Shown here: piece by piece, positions 42,737-52,400 of the stretch
How the letters are laid out: each line of letters opens with the position of its first letter
Position numbering within the stretch: the stretch's first letter is position 1
Assembly: GCA_017551025.1 (NCBI GenBank)
Contig: JAFZNG010000034.1
Coordinates: 1-64,000 of the forward strand
From: Paludibacteraceae bacterium
Lineage (GTDB): Bacteria; Bacteroidota; Bacteroidia; Bacteroidales; Paludibacteraceae
Length of the DNA: 64,000 nucleotides
Direction: 5' to 3'
Made by a program: the position numbers and the translations under genes
Notes under the pieces: model-generated
Database searches by the model: none
The model's input: the letters and a program-made list of their open reading frames with translations, nothing else
Told to the model about the DNA's origin: nothing

Positions 42737-43810
42737 ATGAAGTACCTGATTTCCGGAGGGGGAACCGGAGGACATATTTTCCCCGCAGTAAGTATCGCGA
42801 ATGCTCTGCGCGAACTGGATGAGCAGGCCGAGATACTGTTTGTAGGTGCGCTTGGTCGCATGGAAATGGAGCGTGTACCCGAAGCCGGGTATAAGATCAT
42901 CGGACTACCCGTACGCGGTTTCAACCGTGCGCAGCCCTGGAAGAATATATCGGTCGTGATCGACCTGCTGCGCTCGATGCGTCAGGCACGTCGTATCGTG
43001 CGCGAATTCCGTCCCGATGCAGGCGTAGGCGTAGGCGGTTATGCCTCCGGCGCAGCGATGAAAGTGGCTGCCCGTATGGGCGTGCCTATCCTGCTGCAAG
43101 AGCAGAACGGCTTTGCCGGCGTGACCAATAAACTGCTCAAGAACGACGCTAAGAAGATATGCGTGGCCTATCCCGAGATGGAGCGCTTCTTCCCCAAAGA
43201 GAAAATCATACTAACCGGCAACCCGGTACGCCAGAACCTGCTTAAGGGCGAAAGGCGAGAGGTGAAAGGCGAAAGGAATCTGCTGGTCATTGGCGGTAGC
43301 CTCGGTGCACGTACGATCAATGAAGCCGTCAAGGCAGCCTTGCCGGAACTTAGTAAGGCCGGACTGCATGTCGTTTGGCAGACGGGTAAGGGCTATTACG
43401 AGAAGTGTCATGCCGCCTGGGAGGCTGCAGGCAGTCCGAAGAATATCGAGTGTCTGGCCTTCTTGAACGACATGCCGGATAGGTACGCGACGGCAGACTT
43501 GGTGATCTCGCGTGCGGGAGCCAGTTCGATTAGCGAACTCTGCCTGCTGGGTAAGCCGGCTGTGCTGGTTCCTTCGCCTAACGTAGCCGAAGATCATCAG
43601 ACCCATAATGCCATGGCGCTCGTGCGCCGCGATGCCGCCGTACTGATCAAGGATGCCGAGGCTGCAGAAAAACTAATCCCTACCGCACTGGCACTTATCG
43701 CCGACGACAAGCGGCTCAAGACCCTCCACGACAATGTACTTAAATTAGCCGAACCCGACTCTGCAAAGCGCATTGCCGAAGAGGTAATCAAACTCGCTAC
43801 TGGAAGATAA
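42737..43810 (+). CDS. murG: UDP-GlcNAc:lipid I GlcNAc transferase MurG
   Basis: A 357-residue GT-B enzyme making lipid II. The N-terminal loop is ISGGGTGGHIFPAVSIA, with LLQEQNGFAGVTNKLL, GNPVRQ, and the C-terminal GASSISELCLLGKPAVLVPSP and EDHQTHNA. The linker between GNPVRQNL and LLVIGGSLGA is encoded by a heptamer array (43247-43274) and reads GERREVKGERN. It is the last dcw gene here; the stop overlaps by 14 bases the end of a convergent protease gene, so murC, ftsQ, ftsA and ftsZ must lie elsewhere. Confidence 0.96.
   Translation: MKYLISGGGTGGHIFPAVSIANALRELDEQAEILFVGALGRMEMERVPEAGYKIIGLPVRGFNRAQPWKNISVVIDLLRSMRQARRIVREFRPDAGVGVGGYASGAAMKVAARMGVPILLQEQNGFAGVTNKLLKNDAKKICVAYPEMERFFPKEKIILTGNPVRQNLLKGERREVKGERNLLVIGGSLGARTINEAVKAALPELSKAGLHVVWQTGKGYYEKCHAAWEAAGSPKNIECLAFLNDMPDRYATADLVISRAGASSISELCLLGKPAVLVPSPNVAEDHQTHNAMALVRRDAAVLIKDAEAAEKLIPTALALIADDKRLKTLHDNVLKLAEPDSAKRIAEEVIKLATGR
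43247..43274 (+). repeat. Heptamer array inside murG, GGCGAAA type, 4 copies
   Basis: GGCGAAA, GGCGAGA, GGTGAAA, GGCGAAA. Only stop-free variants are used; the related intergenic unit GGCTAAA contains TAA. Confidence 0.88.
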
Positions 43811-46592
43811 TCTTTATCCACGGACTCTTGCGATTCATCTTGTCCTCCGGCATGTACTTGAGCAAGTAGAGTGCACCGCGGGTGAGTTGATCATCGGGCA
43901 GCACGACGATATTATTGGTCGGGCTGACCGGAATACGCGTGATCAGTTCGCCATCCGGGTTGTAGATACACAGGCTACCCTTGCTTAGCGACTGCGGCAG
44001 ATAAACCACGTGGGTGGCCGGATTATAGTTGATCGAGTCGTAGTCTACGGTTAGGTGGCGCGAGTCGGCAGGTTCGCCCTGCTTGGTATCCACAAAGTAT
44101 GCCTGGCTCAGCGGACTGATATGCTCGGAGCAACCCTTCTCTTCGGAACATTGCATACGTACGTAGTAGGTCGTATTCGGCATGAGGTCCGAAACGTAGC
44201 AGATAGCGTAGTCCTCAGCCAGATCACCTTCTTGGGCCTGGATCTGTTTCTCACGACCCTTGTAGGTATAGACGGTCTTCTGGTTGAAGGTGGTGCGGAA
44301 CGCATCGAGGCATACACCCTCACCGCCCAGCGAGGTATATTCCAGACGGAAGCGGCGGTAGCCCTTGTCCAGATCCAGCGCCTTCTCGTAGGTATATTTC
44401 TTGGTGCTCTTGGTCACGGAGATAATATCGAGCGTATCGATATCTACCTCGCCCATACCGATGAGCGTAATGAAGCCAACTTCCGTATCGGTTGTAGCCG
44501 GAGCACTAAGCCAGAAACTGAGTTTCGTTACAGGTAGATGATAGATCGGCGAAAGGAGTATTTCGTTGTTCTCCTTGAACCACATAGATACCGATCCGTC
44601 CTCTTTAGCCTTGGAGGTGGTACGATAGAAATTGGTGTACCAGTCAGCCTCGCGTACGGTCACCTCATCATCAAAGCCCTCGAAACTCTCCATCGTGGTC
44701 TCGTTGCCGTCCTCCATGTGATAGAGGGTCACGTAGTAGTACTCGGCATCGGCCTCCGGCGTCCAATGGATCTTAAAGGTAGTAGGTGTTACCTCGCTGA
44801 TGGTGCTGATCTGCGGTGCTTCGATGAGCGTGGGGCGCGGACTGGTGCCGCGGACGGTATAAGAACCTACCTTAGTGCCCTGGCGCACGGTAATCGTACC
44901 GCGCTCAATATCGCAGACTTGCTTGCTGGGGCGATAGCGTACGAACAGATCCTGATCCATCGTAGAGTCAGCCGCTACGGCTGCCGTGAGCGAGGTAGTC
45001 CAGTTGACGCTATCGAGCGAGATCTGGAAGCCCTTGCCGGCAATCGTGATCGTAGCTGTCTGGTTGGGGTCGAGTCCTTCGCCTACTACTTTGAGTCGGC
45101 TGGCAGGTGTCTCGGCTTTCTTGGTGTCGGGGTTATACGTGCTCTCAATGACGGGCAGGTCGGTCGGCAGCACCATAAAGTCGCTCGACTTGAAGGTGAA
45201 GGTGATGGTCGTGCCGCTCTGGGCGATGTCATAGAGCGGTTGCTCTACGATTTCGCCGCTATGTAGCATCGGCGTGAACTGGGTCACGTTGAACGAACCC
45301 GGGTAGCAGTCGCCCTGACCGGAGTAGCCTTTCTGGCCACCGGCTTCCTCTATATCGTAGCGGAGCGGGTCGCCGTTGTTGGGCGTATTCGAACCCCAGG
45401 AACCGCTATTATAGGTAATATGGAAGATGAGCATACCCGTACCCGGCAGTGCGCTGGCAGGAGCATCCCAACCGAGGTGCTGACGGTTCTCGAGCAACCA
45501 GTACTCATAGGGGCTGGCATCGGCGAAATGGAGGTTGTGGTCGGTCTTGGCAATGAGGTATGCCTGGTTGTGGGTCTCCAGAGGCTCCAGGGAATAGGAA
45601 CCTGCATCCTTGAGCTGGACGGGCTTAAGCCAACCGAGTTGGAAACGCTCACCGGCGGTATAGCTGGGCGGCGTCTTACCGTTGCCGTTGTAGCTACCGG
45701 AGCACATGATATCCCAAGTACCTACGGTATAGTTGCTGGACTGGTCGGTATCGTAATAGTCGGGCAGGCCGAGTACGTGACCGAACTCGTGGCAGAACGT
45801 ACCGATACCGCACATGGCGTTGCCGGACGAACCGCGCATCTCGGACGTACAAGCGTAGTCGTAGATGAGTTTGCCCTCTACGCGGTCGCCGGAGGTGACG
45901 ATACTGCGGTGCGGCCAAATGGTGCTGCTCGGTCCTCCCTCAGCTTCGTTATGACCGGCGTAATACACGAATACGTTATCCAGACGGCCGTCGTTGTCGG
46001 TATCGTACTGGGTCATATCGACGCCCTGGTCGGCTACGAGGTTGCAGGCCTCCACAATCATGGAAGCCGTATGGGAATCATAGTAGGCCATCTTCTGGCT
46101 CAGCGTCACGGGACCGTAGCAGTCGAACTGCGGCGAGAAGATACTATCCGAGCAGGCGATGAAATAGTCGCGTGCGGAACCTACGCCGCCGTTCTGGCTA
46201 TAACCCGACTCGTTGAGCATGCTCTGGTATTCGGCCAAGGTATGCGTGAACTTTAGATCCGCGAAATTGACCAGGATGACCAGACTGCGGGGCGAACCCG
46301 TCAGCGGATAAGAACCGCTAATCTGGGTCTGCTGGGCAGCACGGCGTGCCTGACGGGCAGCCTGCGGCATGACGGCAACAGACTTGTCGGGCACAAAAGT
46401 ACCTTGCTCGGTACGGCGCACAGGCGTGCCGTCGAGTAGGGTATAGTAGTTGTGAAACTCGTCACCCGTAAGCTTTACGGTAACGACGCTGCCGTCCGGT
46501 TGGGTTACCTCGATAGGCTCCGGCGTAGCAATGACTGCCCAGACTGCGCTGCTCATAAGACAGGCGCAAAAAATACCAAGTATCTTCTTCAT
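43797..46592 (-). CDS. Secreted M6-family metalloprotease with T9SS-type C-terminus
   Basis: I start at 46592 (MKKILGIFCACLMSSAVWA) because the promoter lies at 46619-46651 and the upstream in-frame codons would begin on it. The 931-residue product has a signal peptide, a propeptide, an M6 peptidase domain with zinc motif H268-E-F-G-H272 followed by GLPDYYD, fibronectin/Ig-like segments in the second half, and a C-terminal beta-domain (GSLCIYNPDGELITRIPVS to IIFQ) of the type that directs secretion and anchoring by the type IX system. Probably an exported protease; its substrate is unknown. Confidence 0.88.
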   Translation of the reverse strand: MKKILGIFCACLMSSAVWAVIATPEPIEVTQPDGSVVTVKLTGDEFHNYYTLLDGTPVRRTEQGTFVPDKSVAVMPQAARQARRAAQQTQISGSYPLTGSPRSLVILVNFADLKFTHTLAEYQSMLNESGYSQNGGVGSARDYFIACSDSIFSPQFDCYGPVTLSQKMAYYDSHTASMIVEACNLVADQGVDMTQYDTDNDGRLDNVFVYYAGHNEAEGGPSSTIWPHRSIVTSGDRVEGKLIYDYACTSEMRGSSGNAMCGIGTFCHEFGHVLGLPDYYDTDQSSNYTVGTWDIMCSGSYNGNGKTPPSYTAGERFQLGWLKPVQLKDAGSYSLEPLETHNQAYLIAKTDHNLHFADASPYEYWLLENRQHLGWDAPASALPGTGMLIFHITYNSGSWGSNTPNNGDPLRYDIEEAGGQKGYSGQGDCYPGSFNVTQFTPMLHSGEIVEQPLYDIAQSGTTITFTFKSSDFMVLPTDLPVIESTYNPDTKKAETPASRLKVVGEGLDPNQTATITIAGKGFQISLDSVNWTTSLTAAVAADSTMDQDLFVRYRPSKQVCDIERGTITVRQGTKVGSYTVRGTSPRPTLIEAPQISTISEVTPTTFKIHWTPEADAEYYYVTLYHMEDGNETTMESFEGFDDEVTVREADWYTNFYRTTSKAKEDGSVSMWFKENNEILLSPIYHLPVTKLSFWLSAPATTDTEVGFITLIGMGEVDIDTLDIISVTKSTKKYTYEKALDLDKGYRRFRLEYTSLGGEGVCLDAFRTTFNQKTVYTYKGREKQIQAQEGDLAEDYAICYVSDLMPNTTYYVRMQCSEEKGCSEHISPLSQAYFVDTKQGEPADSRHLTVDYDSINYNPATHVVYLPQSLSKGSLCIYNPDGELITRIPVSPTNNIVVLPDDQLTRGALYLLKYMPEDKMNRKSPWIKIIFQ

Positions 46593-46618
46593 ATGTATAG
46601 ATTTTTCCAAATTACGCG

Positions 46619-46651
46619 GCAAAGGTACAAAAAAAATCCCACATACGCAAG
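46619..46651 (-). promoter_or_regulatory. Promoter of the M6 protease
   Basis: Minus strand TTG (CAA at 46648-46650), 20-base spacer, TACCTTTG (46620-46627). The TTG lies in the loop and the spacer in the T run of the terminator at 46629-46669. Confidence 0.75.
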
Positions 46652-46669
46652 CGTACGCGGGATTTTTTT
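46629..46669 (-). terminator. Terminator of the SusC/SusD operon
   Basis: Minus-strand stem of about 19 base pairs (arms 46629-46648 and 46651-46669) with two G-U pairs that form only in the minus transcript, a 2-base loop and a T run. This identifies the intended direction. Confidence 0.85.
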
Positions 46670-46689
46670 AAAGATTTAATCGTAATTGA

Positions 46690-47766
46690 TTACTTTTTCA
46701 GAACCAATTTGTCGCTAGTCTTGAATACGCGGTTCGGCATAGCGGCTTTCTTGAGGTTCTTGGTGTTGATCTTACGAGCTGCTTTAGCCTTAGGAGCTGC
46801 ACTCGGCTCGAGCACGTAGTCGCAGGTAATGGTAGCCCACTGGTAGGGCTCTACCAATGCCTCGCCGGTCTCGTCGATAGCCAGACCATAGTAGCCGTCA
46901 GCCCAGGTTACAGAGAAGTTGTAAGCACCCATCATCTGGTAGTTGCCATAGATATATCCCTTGTTGAGGATGCCCGGCCATGAAGGATAGTAGAAACCAC
47001 CTTCGCCGTCTGCGTCAGAGAAGATGAGGCACTCCGGTCCTTTCCAACAGTCGTACATATCAACCTCTGAATCTTGGTTCGTTAACCAGTCTGCCCAGTT
47101 GTTTACGTCGCCCAGCGAACCAGCTTGTACACAGTATGCGTAAGCGGTGTCAGCGGGGTTGAACTCCTGGTCGAGGATATAAATCGGGCTGCCTACACCG
47201 TAGCCTTCGTATTCGCCCTCAGCGATTACAAAGCAAGGCACGTCCAAAGCGTATATATAGCCCTCACCGGCGAGCGAGTTGCCATTGATATATATGCCGT
47301 CATCCCAGAAATAATAGGTGGCCAGACCATATTTACATTTGTAAACTCCGTCGCTCAGAGGTACGTCAATGACTGCCAGCTCTTGGCCTTCTACAAACGG
47401 CTTGAGGTCGGAGAAACGGGTTACGCCGCCCCAGTTATAGAGCGTTCGCGGGTCTGCAACAGTAACTTTACATACAGCGGTCAGGTTGCCATACTTGGCG
47501 GTGATGTTCGCTTCACCGGTAGCTACAGCGGTAACGACACCGTTGTCAACGGTAGCAACTTCAGCATTGCTGGTGCTCCACTCGCATACCGGAGCGTCGA
47601 GGCTGGTAGGCTCGTAGATGACATTGAGCTTTTGGGTCTCACCAATGCCGAGGGAGATCTCGGTCTGCTTGAGTGCAAGCTTGGTGTACTCAGAAGTTTC
47701 TTCCGTGGGTTTACAGCCTGCAAATACGAGTGCCAGAGCTGCAAATACAACTAGATACTTTTTCAT
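46690..47766 (-). CDS. SusE-position surface lipoprotein with BIG2-like domain
   Basis: A 358-residue predicted lipoprotein (MKKYLVVFAALALVFAGC). Residues about 30-105 form an Ig-like BIG2 domain (LGIGETQKLNVIYEPTSLDA, VVTAVATGEANITAKYG). The rest is rich in Trp, Tyr and Gly, as in SusE/SusF-like glycan-binding or surface proteins, but I do not recognise a family. It ends in a basic tail. It is the third gene of the SusC/SusD operon, before the terminator, so it is probably exposed at the outer membrane and binds the same ligand. Confidence 0.75.
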   Translation of the reverse strand: MKKYLVVFAALALVFAGCKPTEETSEYTKLALKQTEISLGIGETQKLNVIYEPTSLDAPVCEWSTSNAEVATVDNGVVTAVATGEANITAKYGNLTAVCKVTVADPRTLYNWGGVTRFSDLKPFVEGQELAVIDVPLSDGVYKCKYGLATYYFWDDGIYINGNSLAGEGYIYALDVPCFVIAEGEYEGYGVGSPIYILDQEFNPADTAYAYCVQAGSLGDVNNWADWLTNQDSEVDMYDCWKGPECLIFSDADGEGGFYYPSWPGILNKGYIYGNYQMMGAYNFSVTWADGYYGLAIDETGEALVEPYQWATITCDYVLEPSAAPKAKAARKINTKNLKKAAMPNRVFKTSDKLVLKK

Positions 47767-47822
47767 AATTGTTTGTTGTTTTAGTGAATAAATTTATTTA
47801 ACATTTGACTTTTCTTACAGAA

Positions 47823-49436
47823 TTAGTCGTTGCTTTGTGTCAGTACGGTCGTTGCCAGATACGGGTTGTAGCGGGTCTCGGAAGTCGGGATCTCGCACTG
47901 GAACTGGATGTACGACGAGCCGTCTACGGTTGCGTTTTGGTCGGAGCGACTAATGTGATTGCTACCGAGAGCGTTGGTTTTGCTCAGACGGCGCAGGGTC
48001 TGCAGGCCGTAGCCCTCACCCCACATTTCAACACGCCAGTTGTAGATCAATGCATCCTTCACCGGAGTGGCGGCCAGCCAAGCGTCGAAGTCTGCGGTGG
48101 TCTTGTCGTCGAGGATACGCTCGTAGCAGAGTTGCTTGAGGTAATTCTGTGCGGTAGCGTCATCACCGTTGGCCCATGCAGCTTCGGCAGCAATCAGGTA
48201 AGCCACCTCAATGCGCATGAATACGTTGTCGCAAAGCCAGTTACGATCCACCTTGCTGAGTGCGGTCTCGTTCTTTGTGCCGGGGTTGTAAAATTTACCA
48301 TCCGGGCAATAGGGGAACTTCTCGCTACCCGAACGGAACCAGTCCTTACGGGCATCCCAACCGGTAGCTACGATCTCGTCATACAGTTTGCTGTCGATGC
48401 CTTTGGTATCGCCGGCAGCGGCATAACTGTAAGTGTGGATGTCCACCTGACCGAAGAATGAACCGAGCGCCGTGGTGGTCTCAACGGTTACATCCTGACC
48501 CCAGAGCCAGTTCTTGGCATTTACGTCCGAGAAACCGGTAGTGAGCAGGTCTTTCTGCTGAAGCATCGGGTACTTGCCGCCGTCGATAACAGCCTTGGCT
48601 TGCTCGAGTGCAATCTCGTAAGCGTTCTTGCCGTCAGCAATGATGGTACCCTCCTTGTTGCCATGGTTGAGCATGGCGTAAGCCAACATGATGCGAGCTA
48701 TGTCGGCATTAACCTCGAGCTTGGAGGCACGCTGGTTGAACTGACTGTAGTAGTCGAGTACATCGATCGCGGTAGAGAGGTCCTCATATACGCGCTCATA
48801 AACTTCTGTTACCGAGGAGAGCGGAGCACCGAGTGCGCCATTCTTTACTTCCGTCTCGGTGTATACGGGCACAGCCGGCTGGTCATCCATCGGGTTGTCG
48901 AGTGCGTCCATCGGGTTGCAGTAGTAGTTGAGCAGGTTGGCATATGCCCAGCCACGGAGAGCCAGGAGTTGGCCGTAGTAGTAGCCCTGGAGCTTAATGG
49001 TCTCGTTGGGTTCGTCACCCGAAGCTATGGCGCTCATGATCTCCGGTGTGTTAGACTCGACAGCCATCGTGCCAAGGTTCGTCAGATTGATAATGTCGTA
49101 GTAGAACGACCACAGGTAGCTGCGAGCGTAAGCATAGAAGTATCCGCGCTCGTAGTTTTCGAACCATCCGTAGCTACTCTTACTCATTGCCATGTCACCG
49201 GACTGGATATCGCCGTACATGTCGATAGAACGAAGGCCGAACGTAGAGTGACCTCCATATTCATACAGTTTGGAGTAAATACCCAGGATAGAACCTTTTA
49301 GGTTATCGGGCAGGTTGGCAAACTGATCCTCCAAGAGCACACCGCCCTCAGGATATTGAGTCAGGAACGAATCACCACAAGAGGTGAGTGCAAGACCCAA
49401 CACGATAGTTGCAAATAAATACTTTACACGTTTCAT
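47823..49436 (-). CDS. SusD/RagB-family outer-membrane lipoprotein
   Basis: A 537-residue lipoprotein (MKRVKYLFATIVLGLALTSC) of the SusD fold, with the N-terminal FLTQYPEGG segment, TPR-like helices and the RVEMWGEGYGLQTLRRLSK block typical of SusD C-terminal halves. SusD proteins act as the lid of the SusC channel and bind the incoming oligosaccharide or peptide. It is 19 bases behind the SusC gene. The absence of any glycoside hydrolase in this operon leaves the substrate open. Confidence 0.95.
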   Translation of the reverse strand: MKRVKYLFATIVLGLALTSCGDSFLTQYPEGGVLLEDQFANLPDNLKGSILGIYSKLYEYGGHSTFGLRSIDMYGDIQSGDMAMSKSSYGWFENYERGYFYAYARSYLWSFYYDIINLTNLGTMAVESNTPEIMSAIASGDEPNETIKLQGYYYGQLLALRGWAYANLLNYYCNPMDALDNPMDDQPAVPVYTETEVKNGALGAPLSSVTEVYERVYEDLSTAIDVLDYYSQFNQRASKLEVNADIARIMLAYAMLNHGNKEGTIIADGKNAYEIALEQAKAVIDGGKYPMLQQKDLLTTGFSDVNAKNWLWGQDVTVETTTALGSFFGQVDIHTYSYAAAGDTKGIDSKLYDEIVATGWDARKDWFRSGSEKFPYCPDGKFYNPGTKNETALSKVDRNWLCDNVFMRIEVAYLIAAEAAWANGDDATAQNYLKQLCYERILDDKTTADFDAWLAATPVKDALIYNWRVEMWGEGYGLQTLRRLSKTNALGSNHISRSDQNATVDGSSYIQFQCEIPTSETRYNPYLATTVLTQSND

Positions 49437-49455
49437 AATCGTAATCTCCTATGGT

Positions 49456-52400
49456 TTAGAATTGAACTTTAATACCACCCATGATGGTCGACAGCGGGCT
49501 ATAGTCGTTATAGCCATTGGTACCGCTGGCAGACATCATCGGGTTGTAACCCTTACGTGCGGTAGCGATGCAGAGGTTGTCGGCTGCTACCCACAATTGC
49601 AGACTATTGAGTTTGATCTTCTCAATGAGTTTCTTCGGGAACTTGTAACCGAGGTTGATGTTATTCAAGCTCAGGTACGAGTTGCTGGTCAGGAAGCGGT
49701 CGCTGGCAGCGTTAGCGTACTGGTCAGTACCGTTGCTCAGACGCGGAGCGAGGGTCATGCGGTTCTCGTCGGTAACCACGGTACCCGGTGTCCAAGCGTT
49801 GGCGATGTCTTTGTGCCAGTTCATGCTACCGATCTTGTCGCTATGCATGAGCGATGCGTACATGTTATCGTAGCCGTAACCACCGATACGGTAGGAGCAG
49901 CTGATGCTCAGCGTAACACCGTAAGCCTCGAAGTCGATACCGAAACCACCGTCGAGGTCAGGCATAGCCGATTTGCCTACGTAGTTGCTACCGGCATAGG
50001 TATAGTCGTCACCGGTAACGGTCGTAGAACGTACGTCGGTCTCTACACCGGCTTCCTTGTTCTTGAGAATATACTCGTAAACGGATGCAATGTAGTTGTC
50101 GCCCGTTTCGCCTGCACCGATCAGGTCGGCAGAAGTCTTACCGAAACCACCCTTCTTAGCATCGTAGTATGCGGTATACATAGCCTCGCCGTTATCGCTG
50201 ACACCCTCATAGTGTACCATGTACCAGTCGTACGTGGAGTGACCTACAGACATACCGCCCGACATAACCATACGCTTCTCCGAACCGTCGGCATTGTAGC
50301 CGTCAATAGGCATTTCGAGCATCTTGTTGCGATAGTAACCACCGTTGAGACGGAAGTCCAACTTAATGTTACGCTCGTCTACCAAGTGGGCCTTCAGGTC
50401 GAACTCGACACCCTGGTTCTCCATAGCTGCGTCGTTGACATAGTAGCCACCGTAACCCAGCGAAGGAGCTACGTAACGCGGGAAGAGCATGTTGTCGGTC
50501 TTCTTGTAGAAGTAGTCGAACTCAATGTCCAAGTACTTGTTGAGCGAGAACTCGAGACCGAGGTCGATGGTACTGGTGCGCTCCCAAGTCAGGTTGGGGT
50601 TGCCCTTGTAGGACCATACATAACCCTTATTGCCATCCACGTTGGTCACTTCGTACTGGTCGGTGTACATCATGTCGCCGATTTCCTGGTTACCCAGCAC
50701 ACCCCAGCTCAGACGCAGCTTACCGTTCTTGAGCCACTCCTTAGCAGGATCCATGAAGGCCTCGTTGGTGAAGCTCCAAGCGGCACCCACCGATCCGAAG
50801 TGACCCCAGCGGTGCTCCTTGGAGAACTTGCTGGAACCGTCGGCACGGTAGTTGGCGGTGAGGTGGTAGCGGTTGTCGTACTCGTAGGTAACGGTAGCCA
50901 ATGCCGACTCGAGGGTGCTGGTACGAGCATATCCCTCAACACCGTCCATGGCAACACCGTTGCTCAGCTCGTTGACGTTATCCTCTACGATGTTCTTCTT
51001 ATAACCGTACTGCATGTTGTAGGTGAAGTACGTGGTCTCGTGACCGGCCATCAAGCGGATGGTATGCTCGCTGAAGGTCTTGTTGTACTCAAGCAACTGG
51101 TTGCTGGTAACGGCGAGGTAGTTGTACTGGGTGTTCGCCACACGACCTACACCGGCAGCGTCGCCGTAGTACTTATTGGTGAGCGAGTTGATGCGGTTGT
51201 TGAGATATTGTGCACCCAGGTTGATCGTAAACTTCAGACCCTCGTAGAGCTTGAACTCGAGAAAGGCGTTTGCTACGGTCTGGTGGCGAACAATGCGCTG
51301 CTTGTCCCATTCCAGGGCGCCGGCAGGGTTGATGCCGAACGAATACGGACGACCACCTTCTTCGCCAATGTTGGCGTTACCGTTGTCACCGTAGTCGTAC
51401 ATCTTACCACCTGTTATGGGGTCGGTCATGATCTTGCCCGTCACAGGGTCGTAAACGTATACCGGGTAGATAGCCGGGATCTGGTTGACGAACAAGAAAC
51501 CGTTGTTGGCGGCATTGTCGTCCTGTACCGGGTTGCTCATCGTAGCGTAGGAGTACTGGATATTCAATCCACCCTTGAGCCACTTCTTAGCCTGGTAGTT
51601 GATGTTTGCACGCGTGTTGAAACGCTGGAAGTCGGATGCGGTATAGTAACCTTCGTCCTTGAGGTAACCGAAGCTGGTATAGTAGTTCAGCTTATCGTTA
51701 CCGCCGCTGATCTTTGCCGTAGCTTCGAGCTTGAGACCGTTGTGGAAGAGGGTGTTGTACCAGCTATCCATGTTCTGGAACTGCGCGAGACGCTTAGCAT
51801 CGGAACTGAAGGTGGGACGTACGTTACCGGCTGCATCGTAGGGGTTTATGAGCAGGTTACCTGCTTGATCCCATAAGTTGTAGATAGTAGGAATACCCTT
51901 TGAGCCATAGAGGTTGGCGTTGGCGAAGTTGACAGACTTCGTTTCATCGCCGTTGGTGGCAGCGTAGCGCTGGTTGTACAAGCTCTGCCAGCAGAGGGTT
52001 ACGTAGTCCTCGGGGCTGCTGATTACGTCGTACATCGGCAGAAGGCGCATGTTAGCACCACCCTTGACGTCAATCTCGATCTTGGCATCGTCACCGTGGG
52101 AGCTACCTTTCTTGGTGGTAATCACCACAACGCCGTTTGCACCGCGGCTACCGTACAGCGAGGTAGCAGTAGCGTCCTTGAGGACGGTGAGGCTGGCGAT
52201 ATCGCCCGGGTCGATGGAGCTGATAGAACCGGCGTCCAATGGAATACCGTCGACTACGTAGAGCGGTTCGCTACTTGCGGAAATAGAACCGATACCACGG
52301 ATGCGGATACCGGCTACCGAACCCGGCTGACCGCTGGAGTTGATGACCTGTACACCGGCTACCTCACCCGCAAGGGCTTTGGTCACTTCGGAGGGGTTCT

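Noticed and set aside
49384-51876. Long open frame (about 830 codons) antisense to the SusC gene
   Set aside because: It mirrors a strongly supported SusC gene, has low-complexity Val/Thr/His-rich content and no domain; it is a shadow of the codon usage on the other strand.
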